64,000 nucleotides of DNA from Siphonobacter sp. BAB-5405 (GTDB taxonomy: Bacteria > Bacteroidota > Bacteroidia > Cytophagales > Spirosomataceae). Below, piece by piece: positions 38,590 through 48,653 of this stretch; within the stretch, counting starts at the first letter, position 1; each line of letters starts with the position of its first letter. The DNA is taken from NCBI RefSeq assembly GCF_002872335.1, contig NZ_NJAG01000007.1, positions 310,001 through 374,000 of the forward strand, written 5' to 3'. Position numbers and translations under genes: made by a program. Below the pieces are notes generated by a model, which saw nothing but the letters and a program-made list of their open reading frames with translations, was not told where the DNA came from and ran no database searches.

Positions 38590-40785
38590 ATGAATGAAAA
38601 AACCAGAATCGACGCTCTGGAAGCCGAAGTACAACGACTTTCCAGCCAGCTAACGATCTATCAGCAACACCTCAGTCAGATCGAGCGGGAACTGCTCCTG
38701 CTTCGACGCGGCGAAGAAACCGCCTCTGTACCCTCAACGCCCCCCGTACCTCCCGTTACCGTACCCCCGCGTCCGATCTCCGTACCTCCACCACCGGTAG
38801 CGGCTCCCCGCCCCGTTACGCGTTCGCAAACGCCCACGGAAGAGTACATCGGTGGCAATATCCTGAGTAAAATAGGAATTGCGGCTCTGGTAATTGGCAT
38901 GGCTATTTTCGTAAAATACGCCTTCGACAATGATCTGATTGGTCCCTGGGGCCGTTTGCTGCTGGGTTGGGGACTGGGAGCGGGTTTAACGGGACTGGCT
39001 CTGTGGCTGAAGCCCAAGTATCTGACCTACAGTGCCGTACTTCTGAGTGGCGGCGTTGCCACGGCGTATCTAACTACCTACGCGGCGTTTTACTTTTACC
39101 ATTTTCTGCCGCCACCCGTCGCTTTTGGGCTGATGGTGGCGATCACGCTCTTTACCGTCTGGCAGGCCACGCAGTACGAAGTTCAGTGGATTGGACTTTT
39201 CGGACTCGTGGGAGCGTATGCGGTGCCCTTCCTCGTCGGCGGGAACGGAGCTGCCTGGGGCCTGTTTGTGTACATGACGATTCTGAACACCGGCGTACTG
39301 GCTCTGGCCTACCAACGCAACTGGCAGTTGATGAACACGGCGGCGTTCAGCTTCACCTGGCTCATCTTTATCGCTTTCATCATCAACGGATTCGACCGGC
39401 CCGGTTACGTCTGGATCAGTCTGGTATTCGGGGCTGTTTTCTTTTTACAACTCTACGCTAATCAGCTGATTTACCCCTTATTCCAGAAAGAGTACGTCAA
39501 CAACCGTACTATTCTGCTGATGATTCTGAATTCTATCTTCTACTTTTTCCCGACGTACTTTATCCTTAATGAGCACCACTACCCTACGCTGACCATCACG
39601 GCATTTACGTTAGCCAACAGCCTGGTACACGGGGGAATTGCGTGGTATATGCATCAGCGAAATTTTGCCGTACTCTCCCGCACCTCGCTGGCCTTGATGC
39701 TGGTGTTTCTGATCGTTGCCGTACCGATTCAATTGGAAGGCGACTGGATTACGATCCTTTGGGCAGCGGGAGCAGCGGCTTTGTATTACCTGGGTGTCAA
39801 TCGGTCTTCGCGGTTACTGCGGGTGTTCGGAATCGCCCTGATTTATCTGGCGGCGGGTTCAGTCTTTGTCTACTGGTACGATCCTGTGATCCAATCCCCC
39901 GACTATCTGCCCTATTTCAACCGGACCTTCCTGACTAATTTTCTGTATCTGGCGGCTCTGGTCTTCATGCTTTTTCAATCCTACCGCAGCGACCGGACGG
40001 GTCTTTTCCCCAACAGTTTGCTGATTCTGCTGCTGGGAACGGCCTACTTTATTGGCTGGGTTGAATGGGAACGGTATTTCAATATCCAGGTGAACCGCTA
40101 CGCTCCGCTTATTGAGAAAGTAGTATTCATGAGTTACTCGGCTCTGTATCTGGGACTAGTTCACTGGGGTTTGTCACGGCGTTCCCTAGGGATCTGGAAA
40201 GCGTTTAGTCTGGGACTTTCGGGATTACTGTTTCTGTACATCGTTGCTGAGCAACCCATTTTGGAGCTGGTTAATCAGTACCTCAAAGTCCCCGCTACAC
40301 CACTGTTCCTGCGTTTTCTGCTGTACGCTTCCCTGGCCGTGTGGACCTGGGGCCTGTACCGAATGATTCCCGAGCATACGCCCGGCTGGAAAAAGATCCG
40401 CAACGGTTTTCTGTACGTTATCCATGTCATTCCTTTATGGATTCTGAGTCAGGAATTGATGACGCATCTGATTCTGCTTGATCCCCTGCACGCTGAAGAA
40501 CAACGTCTGCAGGCTACTCAGGCCGGATTTAGCGTTCTTTGGGGCGTCTATTCGCTGGTACTGATTGTGCTGGGCTTCACTCAAAAAGTAAAACGATACC
40601 GATTATCCGGCATTGCTCTTTTTGGAATCGTACTCGGAAAACTGCTCATTTTTGACCTGAGTCGCGTGCCTACGGGCGGGAAAATTATCATTTTCCTGAG
40701 CGTTGGGGTCTTGTTGCTGGTTACGTCTTTCCTTTATCAGAAGTACAAGGATAAATTACTGGAAGACGATCAGCCCGTTCAGTAA
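38590..40785 (+). CDS. DUF2339 multi-pass membrane protein
   Basis: 731 residues. A coiled-coil start (about 1-40, EAEVQRLSSQLTIYQQHLSQ) and a Pro-rich linker lead to EEYIGGNILSKIGIAALVIGMAIFVKYAFDNDLIGPWGR, the DUF2339 signature. About twenty transmembrane helices fill the rest. The family is common in Bacteroidota and Proteobacteria and has no known function. The gene is followed by a bidirectional terminator. Confidence 0.88.
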   Translation: MNEKTRIDALEAEVQRLSSQLTIYQQHLSQIERELLLLRRGEETASVPSTPPVPPVTVPPRPISVPPPPVAAPRPVTRSQTPTEEYIGGNILSKIGIAALVIGMAIFVKYAFDNDLIGPWGRLLLGWGLGAGLTGLALWLKPKYLTYSAVLLSGGVATAYLTTYAAFYFYHFLPPPVAFGLMVAITLFTVWQATQYEVQWIGLFGLVGAYAVPFLVGGNGAAWGLFVYMTILNTGVLALAYQRNWQLMNTAAFSFTWLIFIAFIINGFDRPGYVWISLVFGAVFFLQLYANQLIYPLFQKEYVNNRTILLMILNSIFYFFPTYFILNEHHYPTLTITAFTLANSLVHGGIAWYMHQRNFAVLSRTSLALMLVFLIVAVPIQLEGDWITILWAAGAAALYYLGVNRSSRLLRVFGIALIYLAAGSVFVYWYDPVIQSPDYLPYFNRTFLTNFLYLAALVFMLFQSYRSDRTGLFPNSLLILLLGTAYFIGWVEWERYFNIQVNRYAPLIEKVVFMSYSALYLGLVHWGLSRRSLGIWKAFSLGLSGLLFLYIVAEQPILELVNQYLKVPATPLFLRFLLYASLAVWTWGLYRMIPEHTPGWKKIRNGFLYVIHVIPLWILSQELMTHLILLDPLHAEEQRLQATQAGFSVLWGVYSLVLIVLGFTQKVKRYRLSGIALFGIVLGKLLIFDLSRVPTGGKIIIFLSVGVLLLVTSFLYQKYKDKLLEDDQPVQ

Positions 40786-40799
40786 GCTAGCCCAAAAAC

Positions 40800-40838
40800 A
40801 AAAGATCCCGAAAGCGGTACGACTTTCGGGATCTTTTG
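40800..40838. terminator. Bidirectional terminator
   Basis: AAAGATCCCGAAAG / CTTTCGGGATCTTT with an 8-nt loop between the stops of the DUF2339 and GH3 genes. Confidence 0.93.
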
Positions 40839-40852
40839 TTTTCGGGCGATAA

Positions 40853-43246
40853 TTACGGTTTTACGGGAATATCCTGCGTTAACTGAAATTCGTCTTTCAA
40901 TCGAATATCCTCCGAAGATGCTCCTACCTGTGCCGTGAATTTTCCTTTTTCGGCGACCCATTGCATCTGCTGATTGAGTAACATCAGGTCTTTGGCGTGC
41001 AGCTCGAATGTTAGCGTTTTTTCTTCACCCGCTTTCAGATGAATCCGCTCGAATTTTTTCAGCTGCTTGACCGGGCCTACGACTGACGCCACCTGATCGG
41101 TCACGTACAACTGAGCGACCTCATCACCATCACGATTGCTGGTGTTTTTCACCCGAAACGAAACCTTCACCGTTACGTCTTTCGAAACGGGGGCTACTGC
41201 AATCGTCAGACCGCTATAGTCGAATGAGGCGTAACTGAGGCCGTAGCCAAAAGGATACAGGGGTTTGGCGTCGCTTTCCACGTAATCGTGTTTGACGGGT
41301 GTTTTGTAGTTGTAATACACGGGCAGTTGACCCACCGATTTAGGCACGGAAATGGGCAGACGACCCGCCGGATTGTAATCGCCGAAGAGTACGTCGGCAA
41401 TGGCGTTGCCCCCCTCCTGACCGGGATACCAGGCGTCGAGTACGGCGGGCACGTGAGCCGATACGTAATTCAGATTCAGCGGACGACCTTTGATCAATAC
41501 GACGACAACGGGTTTGCCCGTTTTTAATACGGCTTCCAGCAATTGCAACTGACGGCCCATCAAATCCAGACTGGCCCGGTCGTACCCCTCACCACTTTCC
41601 ATGTCGCTGATCGATACTTCGGAAGCCTTTACGTGAGCGGCTCCCGTATTCTGGTATTCCGTTTTGAAATCACGGGCACTCGATCCGCCGATGACGACAA
41701 CGGCTACTTCCGACTGACGAGCCGCTTCGACAGCCTCGACAATCTGGGTTGAAGACGTATCGCGGATGCTACATCCTTTGGCGTATCGAATCTGCGTGCT
41801 AGAACCGAGTTTATTTTGAAGACCTTTGAGTACTGTAACTACTGCTCCATCAGCTTGCGGAGCCGTATAATCGCCGAGCTGATTGTAAACGTTGTCGGCA
41901 TTCGGCCCAATGACTGCAATGCTCTTTAAAGACTTTTTCAGCGGTAAAAGCTGATTCTCATTTTTCAGCAAAACGATTGCCTGCTGAGCCACTTGACGGG
42001 CCAAGTGAATGTGTTCGGTACTACGCACACCCGACGTTTTCTCCGGATGAACGTAGGGATTTTCGAATAATCCCATCTCGAATTTCAGTCGCAGCACGTG
42101 GCTCACCGCAGTATCCAATACGGCTTTGCTTACTTTTCCTTCCTTCAGGGCCTGTAACAGCGATTTGTCGAAGCCCGTACCGCTCAAATCGGCATCCAGA
42201 CCCGCGTTGATCGCCAGAGCCGCCGCTTCTACCCGGTTCGCTGCAATATGGTGATTGGCTACCAATCCCTGAATACTGTTCAGATCGGATACGGAAAACC
42301 CTTTAAAACCCCACTGCTGCCGTAAAATGGTTTTGAGTAAAACCGGATTCGCCGTACAGGGAATGCCGTCAATGGAGTTATAGGCCGTCATGATCGAGAG
42401 AGCACCGGCCTGTACTGCGTCGCGGAAGGGCGGCAGATAGACCTGATGTAATTCCCGAACGCCCGGAGCAACACTACCGCCGTTATGTCCACCCTCGGGT
42501 ACGCCGTAGGCCGCAAAGTGTTTCAGCGTGGAAATGATGTTAGCTCCGCTTTTCAGATTGGTTCCCTGAAAACCTTTGACCATCGCCCGACCCATTTGGC
42601 CATTCAGTACGGGATCTTCACCGTAGGTTTCTTCCACGCGGGACCAGCGGGGTTCGCGGGCCAAGTCCAGCACCGGACCGTACCCCACGTGAGCCCCCTG
42701 CAAACGGGCTTCCTGAGCAATAGCCGAGGCCATTTGCTGAATCAGGGCCGGATTCCAGGTACTGCCCTGCCCCAGAGCCGTCGGAAATACCGTCGTTCCA
42801 ATCGCCATATGGCCGTGGGGACATTCTTCCGAAAGTAAAAGTGGAATGCCCAGTCGCGTATGTTCAATGACGTATTTCTGCAAGGCATTGGTCGCCTCGG
42901 CGGCCTGCTGGGGGTTGAGACCCGTCGTCAGGGTTTTCTGCGTCCAGGGATCGGCCCGTAAGGTGGCCCAGAGCAAACCAATATGCTGTTTAGCAACGGC
43001 TTTCTTGAACTGCTCGCTCACCTGTACTTCGTTGCCTTTCTTTTCGTACATGAACCAGCCGAGTGGCGTGGCCAGTTGCCCGACTTTTTCTTCGGGCGTC
43101 ATACGTTGGAGTAAGTCCTGCACCCGGCGATGCGTAGGCAGGGCGGGATTTTTATAAAGGGGCTTGGGATCAATGCTAGCCGTCAGCGAAACCAGTGCGA
43201 AACAGGCACCGGCGAGTAATAGAGGGGTACGTACCATGCGTTTCAT
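40853..43246 (-). CDS. Secreted beta-glucosidase-type GH3 enzyme
   Basis: 797 residues with an N-terminal hydrophobic signal (MVRTPLLLAGACFALVSLTA after a short MKR). The GH3 N-domain contains STLKHFAAYGVPEGG and the nucleophile Asp near residue 321 in GFSVSDLNSIQGL. The C-domain and the fibronectin-III-like end (VSFRVKNTSNRDGDEVAQLYV) are intact. Such enzymes remove terminal beta-linked glucose or xylose from oligosaccharides. The substrate is not fixed by sequence. It is a single-gene unit ended by the bidirectional terminator. Confidence 0.92.
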   Translation of the reverse strand: MKRMVRTPLLLAGACFALVSLTASIDPKPLYKNPALPTHRRVQDLLQRMTPEEKVGQLATPLGWFMYEKKGNEVQVSEQFKKAVAKQHIGLLWATLRADPWTQKTLTTGLNPQQAAEATNALQKYVIEHTRLGIPLLLSEECPHGHMAIGTTVFPTALGQGSTWNPALIQQMASAIAQEARLQGAHVGYGPVLDLAREPRWSRVEETYGEDPVLNGQMGRAMVKGFQGTNLKSGANIISTLKHFAAYGVPEGGHNGGSVAPGVRELHQVYLPPFRDAVQAGALSIMTAYNSIDGIPCTANPVLLKTILRQQWGFKGFSVSDLNSIQGLVANHHIAANRVEAAALAINAGLDADLSGTGFDKSLLQALKEGKVSKAVLDTAVSHVLRLKFEMGLFENPYVHPEKTSGVRSTEHIHLARQVAQQAIVLLKNENQLLPLKKSLKSIAVIGPNADNVYNQLGDYTAPQADGAVVTVLKGLQNKLGSSTQIRYAKGCSIRDTSSTQIVEAVEAARQSEVAVVVIGGSSARDFKTEYQNTGAAHVKASEVSISDMESGEGYDRASLDLMGRQLQLLEAVLKTGKPVVVVLIKGRPLNLNYVSAHVPAVLDAWYPGQEGGNAIADVLFGDYNPAGRLPISVPKSVGQLPVYYNYKTPVKHDYVESDAKPLYPFGYGLSYASFDYSGLTIAVAPVSKDVTVKVSFRVKNTSNRDGDEVAQLYVTDQVASVVGPVKQLKKFERIHLKAGEEKTLTFELHAKDLMLLNQQMQWVAEKGKFTAQVGASSEDIRLKDEFQLTQDIPVKP

Positions 43247-43400
43247 TGCCGAATGTTACGCATAATTTGGTGAATCTGGCCTTGATCCGAAGTTAATTTG
43301 TAAAATTTTTTAATATATAAAGTATCGGAAAGGTTCTTTCCGTCTTAGGAAGGTCAACTACTAATTTATAGTTTTTCAATCGGGTTATGGCCTCTAAAAA

Positions 43401-43432
43401 TTTTCCCGAAAGCTCTAGTACTTTCGGGAAAA
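43401..43432 (-). terminator. Terminator of the lactone oxidase gene
   Basis: TTTTCCCGAAAG / CTTTCGGGAAAA with an 8-nt loop, 53 nt after the minus-strand stop. Confidence 0.85.
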
Positions 43433-43484
43433 GCTAATGCATCAAAGGATGTACAGACCTGGTTAACGTGACCCGACTTTCCCT

Positions 43485-44867
43485 TTAAACACCGTATAAA
43501 TTTTTCTCCAGAAATTCATTCTGAAACCTCCCCTGCGGGTCGTACTGCTTAATCAGGTTCTTGAAATCAGGTAATTTTTTATACAGCGACTGTAACCGCA
43601 TGGGCGACATCGTAAACAGCTTGGCCCAGTGCGGACGAGCCTGAAAAGGAGCCAGTTTTTCCTCGATAATGGGTAATATCTTACTGACAGCGGGCCAGTC
43701 CTGCTTCCAGGTAAAGTGCAGGGCAACGCTATCCTGCTCGTAACAGGGACTCATCCAGAACGAATCGGCAGCAATGGTGCGTACTTCCGAAATCAGCAGG
43801 TGTGGCGTAATGAGATCCGCTAGCTGAAACATCGCCTGAATAGCCTGAATTCCTTTTTCCCGGGGAACAAAAAACTCCGACTGGAGTTCTTCGCCGCTGC
43901 TGGGCGTAAAGTTCATTTTAAAATGCGGCAATCGCTCGTGCCACGGGCCGGGTACACCCAGCTGCTCGGTACAGTGTTCAGCGGAAATCGCTTCAATGGG
44001 ATGTAGGTTTTTCGTGGCCAGGGTAGCTCCAAATAGCGTATCTGGGATTTTCATCATCATTCCCTTTTCGACCCGTCGTTTGATCCAGACCTGATTGATA
44101 GTCTGGTTCGCCCAGTTGGTGAACAAACTCACACTATATCCGGCGGACATGACCTCTTCAAAATGCTCTTTCAACTGAGCGAGTGGCATATTTCGGTATA
44201 CATCCTGTCGAACCAAAAACGTAGGTTGTACCTGTAGGGTCAGTTTCGTTACCACGCCCAAGGCTCCCAGCCCTACTACGGCTCCGTAAAACGTTTCTTT
44301 ATCTTTTTCAGCCGATAATTGCACGGTTTCTCCCGCGGCAGTTAGCAGTTCCAGAGCAACTACTTCCGTGGAAAGATTCCCATTTTTTACACCCGATCCG
44401 TGGGTAGCCGTCGCACAGGCTCCGGCCACGGAAATATGCGGCAAGGAAGCCAAGTTATGCAGAGCGTAGCCTTCCTTGTGGAGGTATTCCGCCAGTTCGC
44501 CGTACCGTATTCCCGCCTCTACGGTCACTGTACGGGCTTCTTTATCGAGCGAAATTACCTTATCCAGCTCTCTGAGTGAAACGATATGTTCTGTACTATC
44601 CGCAATACGGTTGAACGAATGCCGCGTTCCTAAGGCTCTCAGATGCTTCATTTCCCTGACCAGCTCTTTGAGTTGTTCAGTTGATTTTGGGTATTGAAAA
44701 TCCTGAGTGCTATACTCGAAATTACGAGCCCAGTTAAACTCTTTCGTGCTCAACAACTCTTTAGCGGCATTGCGGGTGTTTTTGCTTTCTTTACAACTGC
44801 TCATGGGAGATAAAAGGCTACCCGTTACAACAACGGAAGAGAGTTTCAGGAAGGTGCGTTTGTTCAT
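43485..44867 (-). CDS. FAD-linked D-arabinono-1,4-lactone oxidase-type enzyme
   Basis: 460 residues. N-terminal signal-type segment (MNKRTFLKLSSVVVTGSLLSPMSSC) with a lipobox-like MSSC, so an exported or lipid-anchored form is possible. The FAD_binding_4 domain shows the characteristic RALGTRHSFNRIADS and ACATATHGSGVKNGNLS. The C-terminal ALO domain ends with the family Trp/Lys motif RPHWAKLF. Related enzymes oxidise aldono-lactones or alditols such as xylitol. The ATG at 44867 is chosen over a longer reading to 44921, which adds residues with no family match. Confidence 0.85.
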   Translation of the reverse strand: MNKRTFLKLSSVVVTGSLLSPMSSCKESKNTRNAAKELLSTKEFNWARNFEYSTQDFQYPKSTEQLKELVREMKHLRALGTRHSFNRIADSTEHIVSLRELDKVISLDKEARTVTVEAGIRYGELAEYLHKEGYALHNLASLPHISVAGACATATHGSGVKNGNLSTEVVALELLTAAGETVQLSAEKDKETFYGAVVGLGALGVVTKLTLQVQPTFLVRQDVYRNMPLAQLKEHFEEVMSAGYSVSLFTNWANQTINQVWIKRRVEKGMMMKIPDTLFGATLATKNLHPIEAISAEHCTEQLGVPGPWHERLPHFKMNFTPSSGEELQSEFFVPREKGIQAIQAMFQLADLITPHLLISEVRTIAADSFWMSPCYEQDSVALHFTWKQDWPAVSKILPIIEEKLAPFQARPHWAKLFTMSPMRLQSLYKKLPDFKNLIKQYDPQGRFQNEFLEKNLYGV

Positions 44868-44927
44868 AGGTAGAGGATTTGCCTTCAAGTAAGGGAATGC
44901 CTTCAGGAAAATCAATACCATCTAATG

Positions 44928-44967
44928 TAAAAGAGGTCGCTCCTGGTAAGAACGACCTCTTTTTTAT
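44928..44967 (-). terminator. Terminator of hpf
   Basis: AAAAGAGGTCG / CGACCTCTTTT with a T-run for the minus transcript. Confidence 0.88.
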
Positions 44968-44981
44968 ACGAACGAGAAGGT

Positions 44982-45341
44982 TTACAATATGTCGCTGTCT
45001 TCCTCTTCGGTAATGAGTTCAGCGGCTTTCGGAGCATTTTTAGCCTTTACTTTTTCCTTATATTTCTTGACCTGCGTTTTCGCAATATCCAATACGCGGT
45101 CCGTCGCTTCTTCAAAGGTGGTACCAGTTTCCCGCACAAAAATCGAGTCACCAGGTACATAGACCTTAATTTCCACAATTTTATTTTGAACCTTGCTCGA
45201 CTCGCCTTTATCCAGCATCAGGTATACATCCGCACTCGTAATCCGATCATAAAACTGATCGAGTTTATTGAATTTGGCTTGCACAAAGTCGAGCAGTTTG
45301 CTATCCGCATCGAAATGGACTGTTTGCACTTGCAGTTTCAT
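44982..45341 (-). CDS. hpf: Ribosome hibernation-promoting factor (short HPF/RaiA type)
   Basis: 119 residues from the second Met (MKLQVQTVHFDADSKLLDFVQ); a start four codons earlier, at 45353 (MSVRMKLQ), is also possible. The fold is beta-alpha-beta-beta-beta-alpha with the basic C-terminal helix DIAKTQVKKYKEKVKAKN. It binds the 30S subunit and stops translation in resting cells. The C-terminal dimerisation domain of long HPF is absent; an acidic tail (TEEEDSDIL) replaces it. Length fits the short form of Bacteroidota. Confidence 0.9.
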   Translation of the reverse strand: MKLQVQTVHFDADSKLLDFVQAKFNKLDQFYDRITSADVYLMLDKGESSKVQNKIVEIKVYVPGDSIFVRETGTTFEEATDRVLDIAKTQVKKYKEKVKAKNAPKAAELITEEEDSDIL

Positions 45342-45534
45342 ACGCACACTCATTTTTAGGTTTAACCATAGTAGCTACCGTAAAAAAACCATTCTATCCG
45401 TTCCTTAATCTAGGATAAAAGGCCCGTTAGCAAGAGTGAACCTAGTGAGGTCTGCCCATAAAGTCAAGGATAAAGTGAAGAAATTTCCCCGCACTTTTCT
45501 ATTCTTTTTTGCGTTAAAAAGAGCATAGAAACCC

Positions 45535-46620
45535 ATGAACTTGATACATAGACGCTTTTTACGCGGATACCTGCTCGTTTGGATCTGCTTCTTAGGTACG
45601 CCGATGGTATGGGCCCAAAAAACGTTGGGACTTCGTTCGGAATCGATTCCGCAATTACCCAATTTGTATACGTTACAGGACATTGTTGACGAACGCCCCA
45701 ATCAAACAGGCCTGGGTACCGTAGTGCTTCCCTCGGGTCAGACGACCCGCTTGCAATTTGCGGCGAGCGTTCCGGCTACGTTGCGTCAATTGCTCCGACA
45801 GCCGCCCCGGAATGAGCGGGATTATCCCGTACGCGTGCGAATCAGGCAATTATGGTTTGACGAAAAACCTTCCAGTCGGCTCATCCGAGGGACCTTTCGG
45901 GTACAGTTGGTCTTTGAGCGGGAAGTCGAGGATCGCTACATTACACTGACTGAATGCCAGGCTGGAGCGGATTACAGTCGTTCACCCGGCATGGAGGGTA
46001 ATTATGAAATTCAGCTTCGGCAAACCCTCGGACGCTGCTTTCAGGAGTTTGGCAACTGGGTAAAGACCCATGAGCAGAGTACTGAAAAGCTGGCCCGCCG
46101 GGTTCAGATTCGCTTCAGGGAATACGTACCCAAGGGGCGTTTAGCCGATACCGTTTTTTATGATCCGGCCCGTAAACTGACCTGGAATGATTTTCGCGGC
46201 CCTATCAGACGGGTAAACCCACGTACGGGAGCTATGATTTATACCAGCTTCGGCTACGAGGCCATGACACACGTGGAAAAAGGAACGGTGTACATTGACA
46301 TGACGGTTAAGGCCTTTATGTTACAAAATTCTTCCTGGACTTCGGAACCGGCCACAAACGCCTACGCCCTTGCCCACGAACAGCTGCACTTCGACATCAC
46401 GCATTTGATTACGGAGCGTTTCAAAAAAGCTCTACTGGCCGAAGAACTGCCGCTGGAAGATTACGATAGTCGCATTCAATACATTTTTCTGGAATCATTC
46501 CGGGAAATGAATCGCTATCAGGAGCAGTATGACGCCGAAACGCGGCATAGTATCATTCAACCTGAACAGGCTCGCTGGGCGGAAAAGGTGGCTCGGGAGA
46601 TTCAGGAGTTGCGGCAATAA
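45535..46620 (+). CDS. Secreted DUF922-type putative zinc protease
   Basis: 361 residues with a signal peptide (residues 1-27, ending MVWAQ). The C-terminal half (about 215-355) resembles DUF922: LTWNDFRGPIRRVNPRTGAMIYTSF, then a zinc-ligand HExxH in AHEQLHFDITHLITERF near residue 281, and EQYDAETRHSIIQPEQARWAEKV, the conserved end. The HEQLH motif supports a metalloprotease. The N-terminal 200 residues are an unknown domain. It probably acts in the periplasm. The substrate is unknown. A heptamer array begins 6 nt after the stop. Confidence 0.8.
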   Translation: MNLIHRRFLRGYLLVWICFLGTPMVWAQKTLGLRSESIPQLPNLYTLQDIVDERPNQTGLGTVVLPSGQTTRLQFAASVPATLRQLLRQPPRNERDYPVRVRIRQLWFDEKPSSRLIRGTFRVQLVFEREVEDRYITLTECQAGADYSRSPGMEGNYEIQLRQTLGRCFQEFGNWVKTHEQSTEKLARRVQIRFREYVPKGRLADTVFYDPARKLTWNDFRGPIRRVNPRTGAMIYTSFGYEAMTHVEKGTVYIDMTVKAFMLQNSSWTSEPATNAYALAHEQLHFDITHLITERFKKALLAEELPLEDYDSRIQYIFLESFREMNRYQEQYDAETRHSIIQPEQARWAEKVAREIQELRQ

Positions 46621-46625
46621 GGTGA

Positions 46626-46672
46626 ATAGTTGATAGTTGATAGTTGATAGTTGATAGTTGATAGTTGATAGT
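46626..46672. repeat. Tandem heptamer array ATAGTTG (CAACTAT) x6
   Basis: Six copies of ATAGTTG and a part of a seventh, followed by GTTTTACAAATTATATTTCTTTT. The same array and the same following sequence occur at 60285-60380. Confidence 0.95.
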
Positions 46673-46734
46673 TTTACAAATTATATTTCTTTTCGACAAA
46701 TTAAAGTGTCCATGGGTGTCACTCACGTTACTCA

Positions 46735-46945
46735 CGTTGAACCCCTTCGGAGTTGGTAGGCACTAACCCCGGAGGGGTTCAATGTACATAGCCCCGTATA
46801 CAATGCGGGCAGCTACGGTTGATTTTAACAATAATCTATGGGTGTCATCCATGGCTAATCATGTTGAACCCCTTCGGGGTTGGTGGGCTACCGACCTCGA
46901 AGGGGTTTAGTGTCATTGACCCCGTATGTAATGTAATGTCAGGTA
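46735..46945. repeat. Interspersed composite repeat, copy 6
   Basis: TTGAACCCCTTCGGAGTTGGTAGG, CCCCGGAGGGGTTCAATG, GCCCCGTATACAATGCGGG, then a second set (TTGAACCCCTTCGGGGTTGG, CTCGAAGGGGTTTAGTG, ACCCCGTATG). The stretch between a heptamer array and the nuclease gene is filled by these dyads; no gene is present. Confidence 0.8.
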
Positions 46946-46967
46946 CACGATTGAAACCCTACAACGC

Positions 46968-48653
46968 TTACGCCACACTCCCCCATACCACCCGTAACAC
47001 CTTCGAACGCAGACCAATGGTTTCGAAAAAACGTAACCAGTACAGCTGTTGCGGAGAAAGGTGATCGGTGGGGGATTTTACCTCGATAAAATCGTAACCG
47101 TTTTCGTCCCACACGAATAAATCGGGGAAGCCTCGGGTATGTTCGCGTACATTCGTTGCCATTTCGATTAGTAATCGCTGTAACAAATGAGCAGGAATCT
47201 TCTCAATAGCTGCCCGAATCAGGTTCAATAATTCAGGAAACCAGACGACCAAGGGGTTGACGATTCCGTACTTTTCCTCGAACATACCATCCAGAAACGT
47301 TAGCGTATCCGCCGTATTTTCGAGCAATTCCAGCCGTTCTACTAAAGCTGGACGACGCTTTTCAAAAAACGTAGGCTTGTAAATATCCGAGGGCGACCGT
47401 TGCAGCGGATGGTGAATGGCGGAACTGCCCGCATCGAAAATGATGTCCCAGAACAGCAGTCCGAAAAGTCCATCAAACAGAAAGTTTTCCGTATGGACGG
47501 CGTGTTTGCCCTGTTGACGGAAGTGTTCGGCTACCCCCTCTTCCACGCGGTACCGCCAGGTCAGGTCAATGGTTACACTCTCGGATTTGAGTAGCCATTC
47601 CGTCGTCGACTTTCGGGCTCTTTTCTTCTGCCCCTGAGCCGCCTGCTGATTCTGAAAATCGATGGCAAAAAACTGTTCTTCGGCATTATACGGATTGACC
47701 ATTATTTCTTCGACCAGAGCCGTAGCGGCTTCCGTATCCTTCAGCTTTAGAAGTAATCGGACCTGCCGTTCGCGGGAAGGCGGTACGTTTGTCAGTCGAA
47801 AAAGTACCAGTGCTTCTTCCAGCTTTTTCTGCCGCTCCATATACCCGGCCAGCTTCAGAATTAGTCGATCGAGGGAGGGCTGGGCAATTTCTGCCAGCGG
47901 TGTATGGTTTTCATACCAGTCAAGAAACCAGATATTAATGGCCAGCGGATCGGTTTCGGCAGCTTTCATCAACTGAAAATCTTCCGCCGCCAGCGATACT
48001 TTCAGGCGGTCTTCAACTTCCTGCCGAGTGGTGAAGTGCGGTACAAACCGGTCCTCATCAAAACGTTCGAAACGAAGATGTCCCAGATCCCGTACCACAA
48101 ACTCACTCATATCGGCGTGTCGATTACCGAAAAAGAGGAACTTGAACAACATGGTCTGGGCCTCGTAATTGACTTTCACAACGGGTTCGCTTTCCCCAAT
48201 CAGTACGCATACATCGTCGAAAGGAGCAGCTTCCAGTAACCAGTCGCTGAGTTCTTCTTTCTTCAGACTGGCTTTACCTTTAGTATCGAGTGAGAGCTGT
48301 TTGGCAAAACTGAGGACTTCCGTTTTGTTGAAAATGTCGAGTACCTCCCCCGCCCGATTCTGATGGTACGCTGACAGCGGAGCCACAAACCCCTTGCGTT
48401 CCAGTTCGAGCAGGGCTTCGCCCCAGTATTCAATTTCCGGGTAATTGAGTTTACGAACGCGGAAGAAAGCTACTCTTCGGTTGGTAAACCGAATAAACAG
48501 ACACTGAGCATCTTCGCTGAGATGATCAAAGTCGTGCAGAAATTCCCGTTCGTCATCGGTAAGCAATTCCAGGTAAAAACGACGAACGAATTCAATTAAA
48601 TAGCGAAAGTACTCAAGGTAATATTTAGGAGGCAGTTCCAGGCGTTCGGACAT
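46968..48653 (-). CDS. FAN1-like nuclease with C-terminal VRR-NUC domain
   Basis: 561 residues, the size of bacterial FAN1 homologues. The start has the FAN1-type pattern LPPKYYLEYFRYLIEFVRRFYLELLTDDEREFL. The C-terminal VRR-NUC (PD-(D/E)xK) domain shows GFPDLFVWDENGYDFIEVKSPTDHLSPQQLYWL, with catalytic Asp, Glu and Lys in the usual order. FAN1-type enzymes cut DNA at flaps and interstrand crosslinks. The central part has helical repeats. Function in this genome is inferred from homology. It starts a minus-strand unit of its own. Confidence 0.88.
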   Translation of the reverse strand: MSERLELPPKYYLEYFRYLIEFVRRFYLELLTDDEREFLHDFDHLSEDAQCLFIRFTNRRVAFFRVRKLNYPEIEYWGEALLELERKGFVAPLSAYHQNRAGEVLDIFNKTEVLSFAKQLSLDTKGKASLKKEELSDWLLEAAPFDDVCVLIGESEPVVKVNYEAQTMLFKFLFFGNRHADMSEFVVRDLGHLRFERFDEDRFVPHFTTRQEVEDRLKVSLAAEDFQLMKAAETDPLAINIWFLDWYENHTPLAEIAQPSLDRLILKLAGYMERQKKLEEALVLFRLTNVPPSRERQVRLLLKLKDTEAATALVEEIMVNPYNAEEQFFAIDFQNQQAAQGQKKRARKSTTEWLLKSESVTIDLTWRYRVEEGVAEHFRQQGKHAVHTENFLFDGLFGLLFWDIIFDAGSSAIHHPLQRSPSDIYKPTFFEKRRPALVERLELLENTADTLTFLDGMFEEKYGIVNPLVVWFPELLNLIRAAIEKIPAHLLQRLLIEMATNVREHTRGFPDLFVWDENGYDFIEVKSPTDHLSPQQLYWLRFFETIGLRSKVLRVVWGSVA

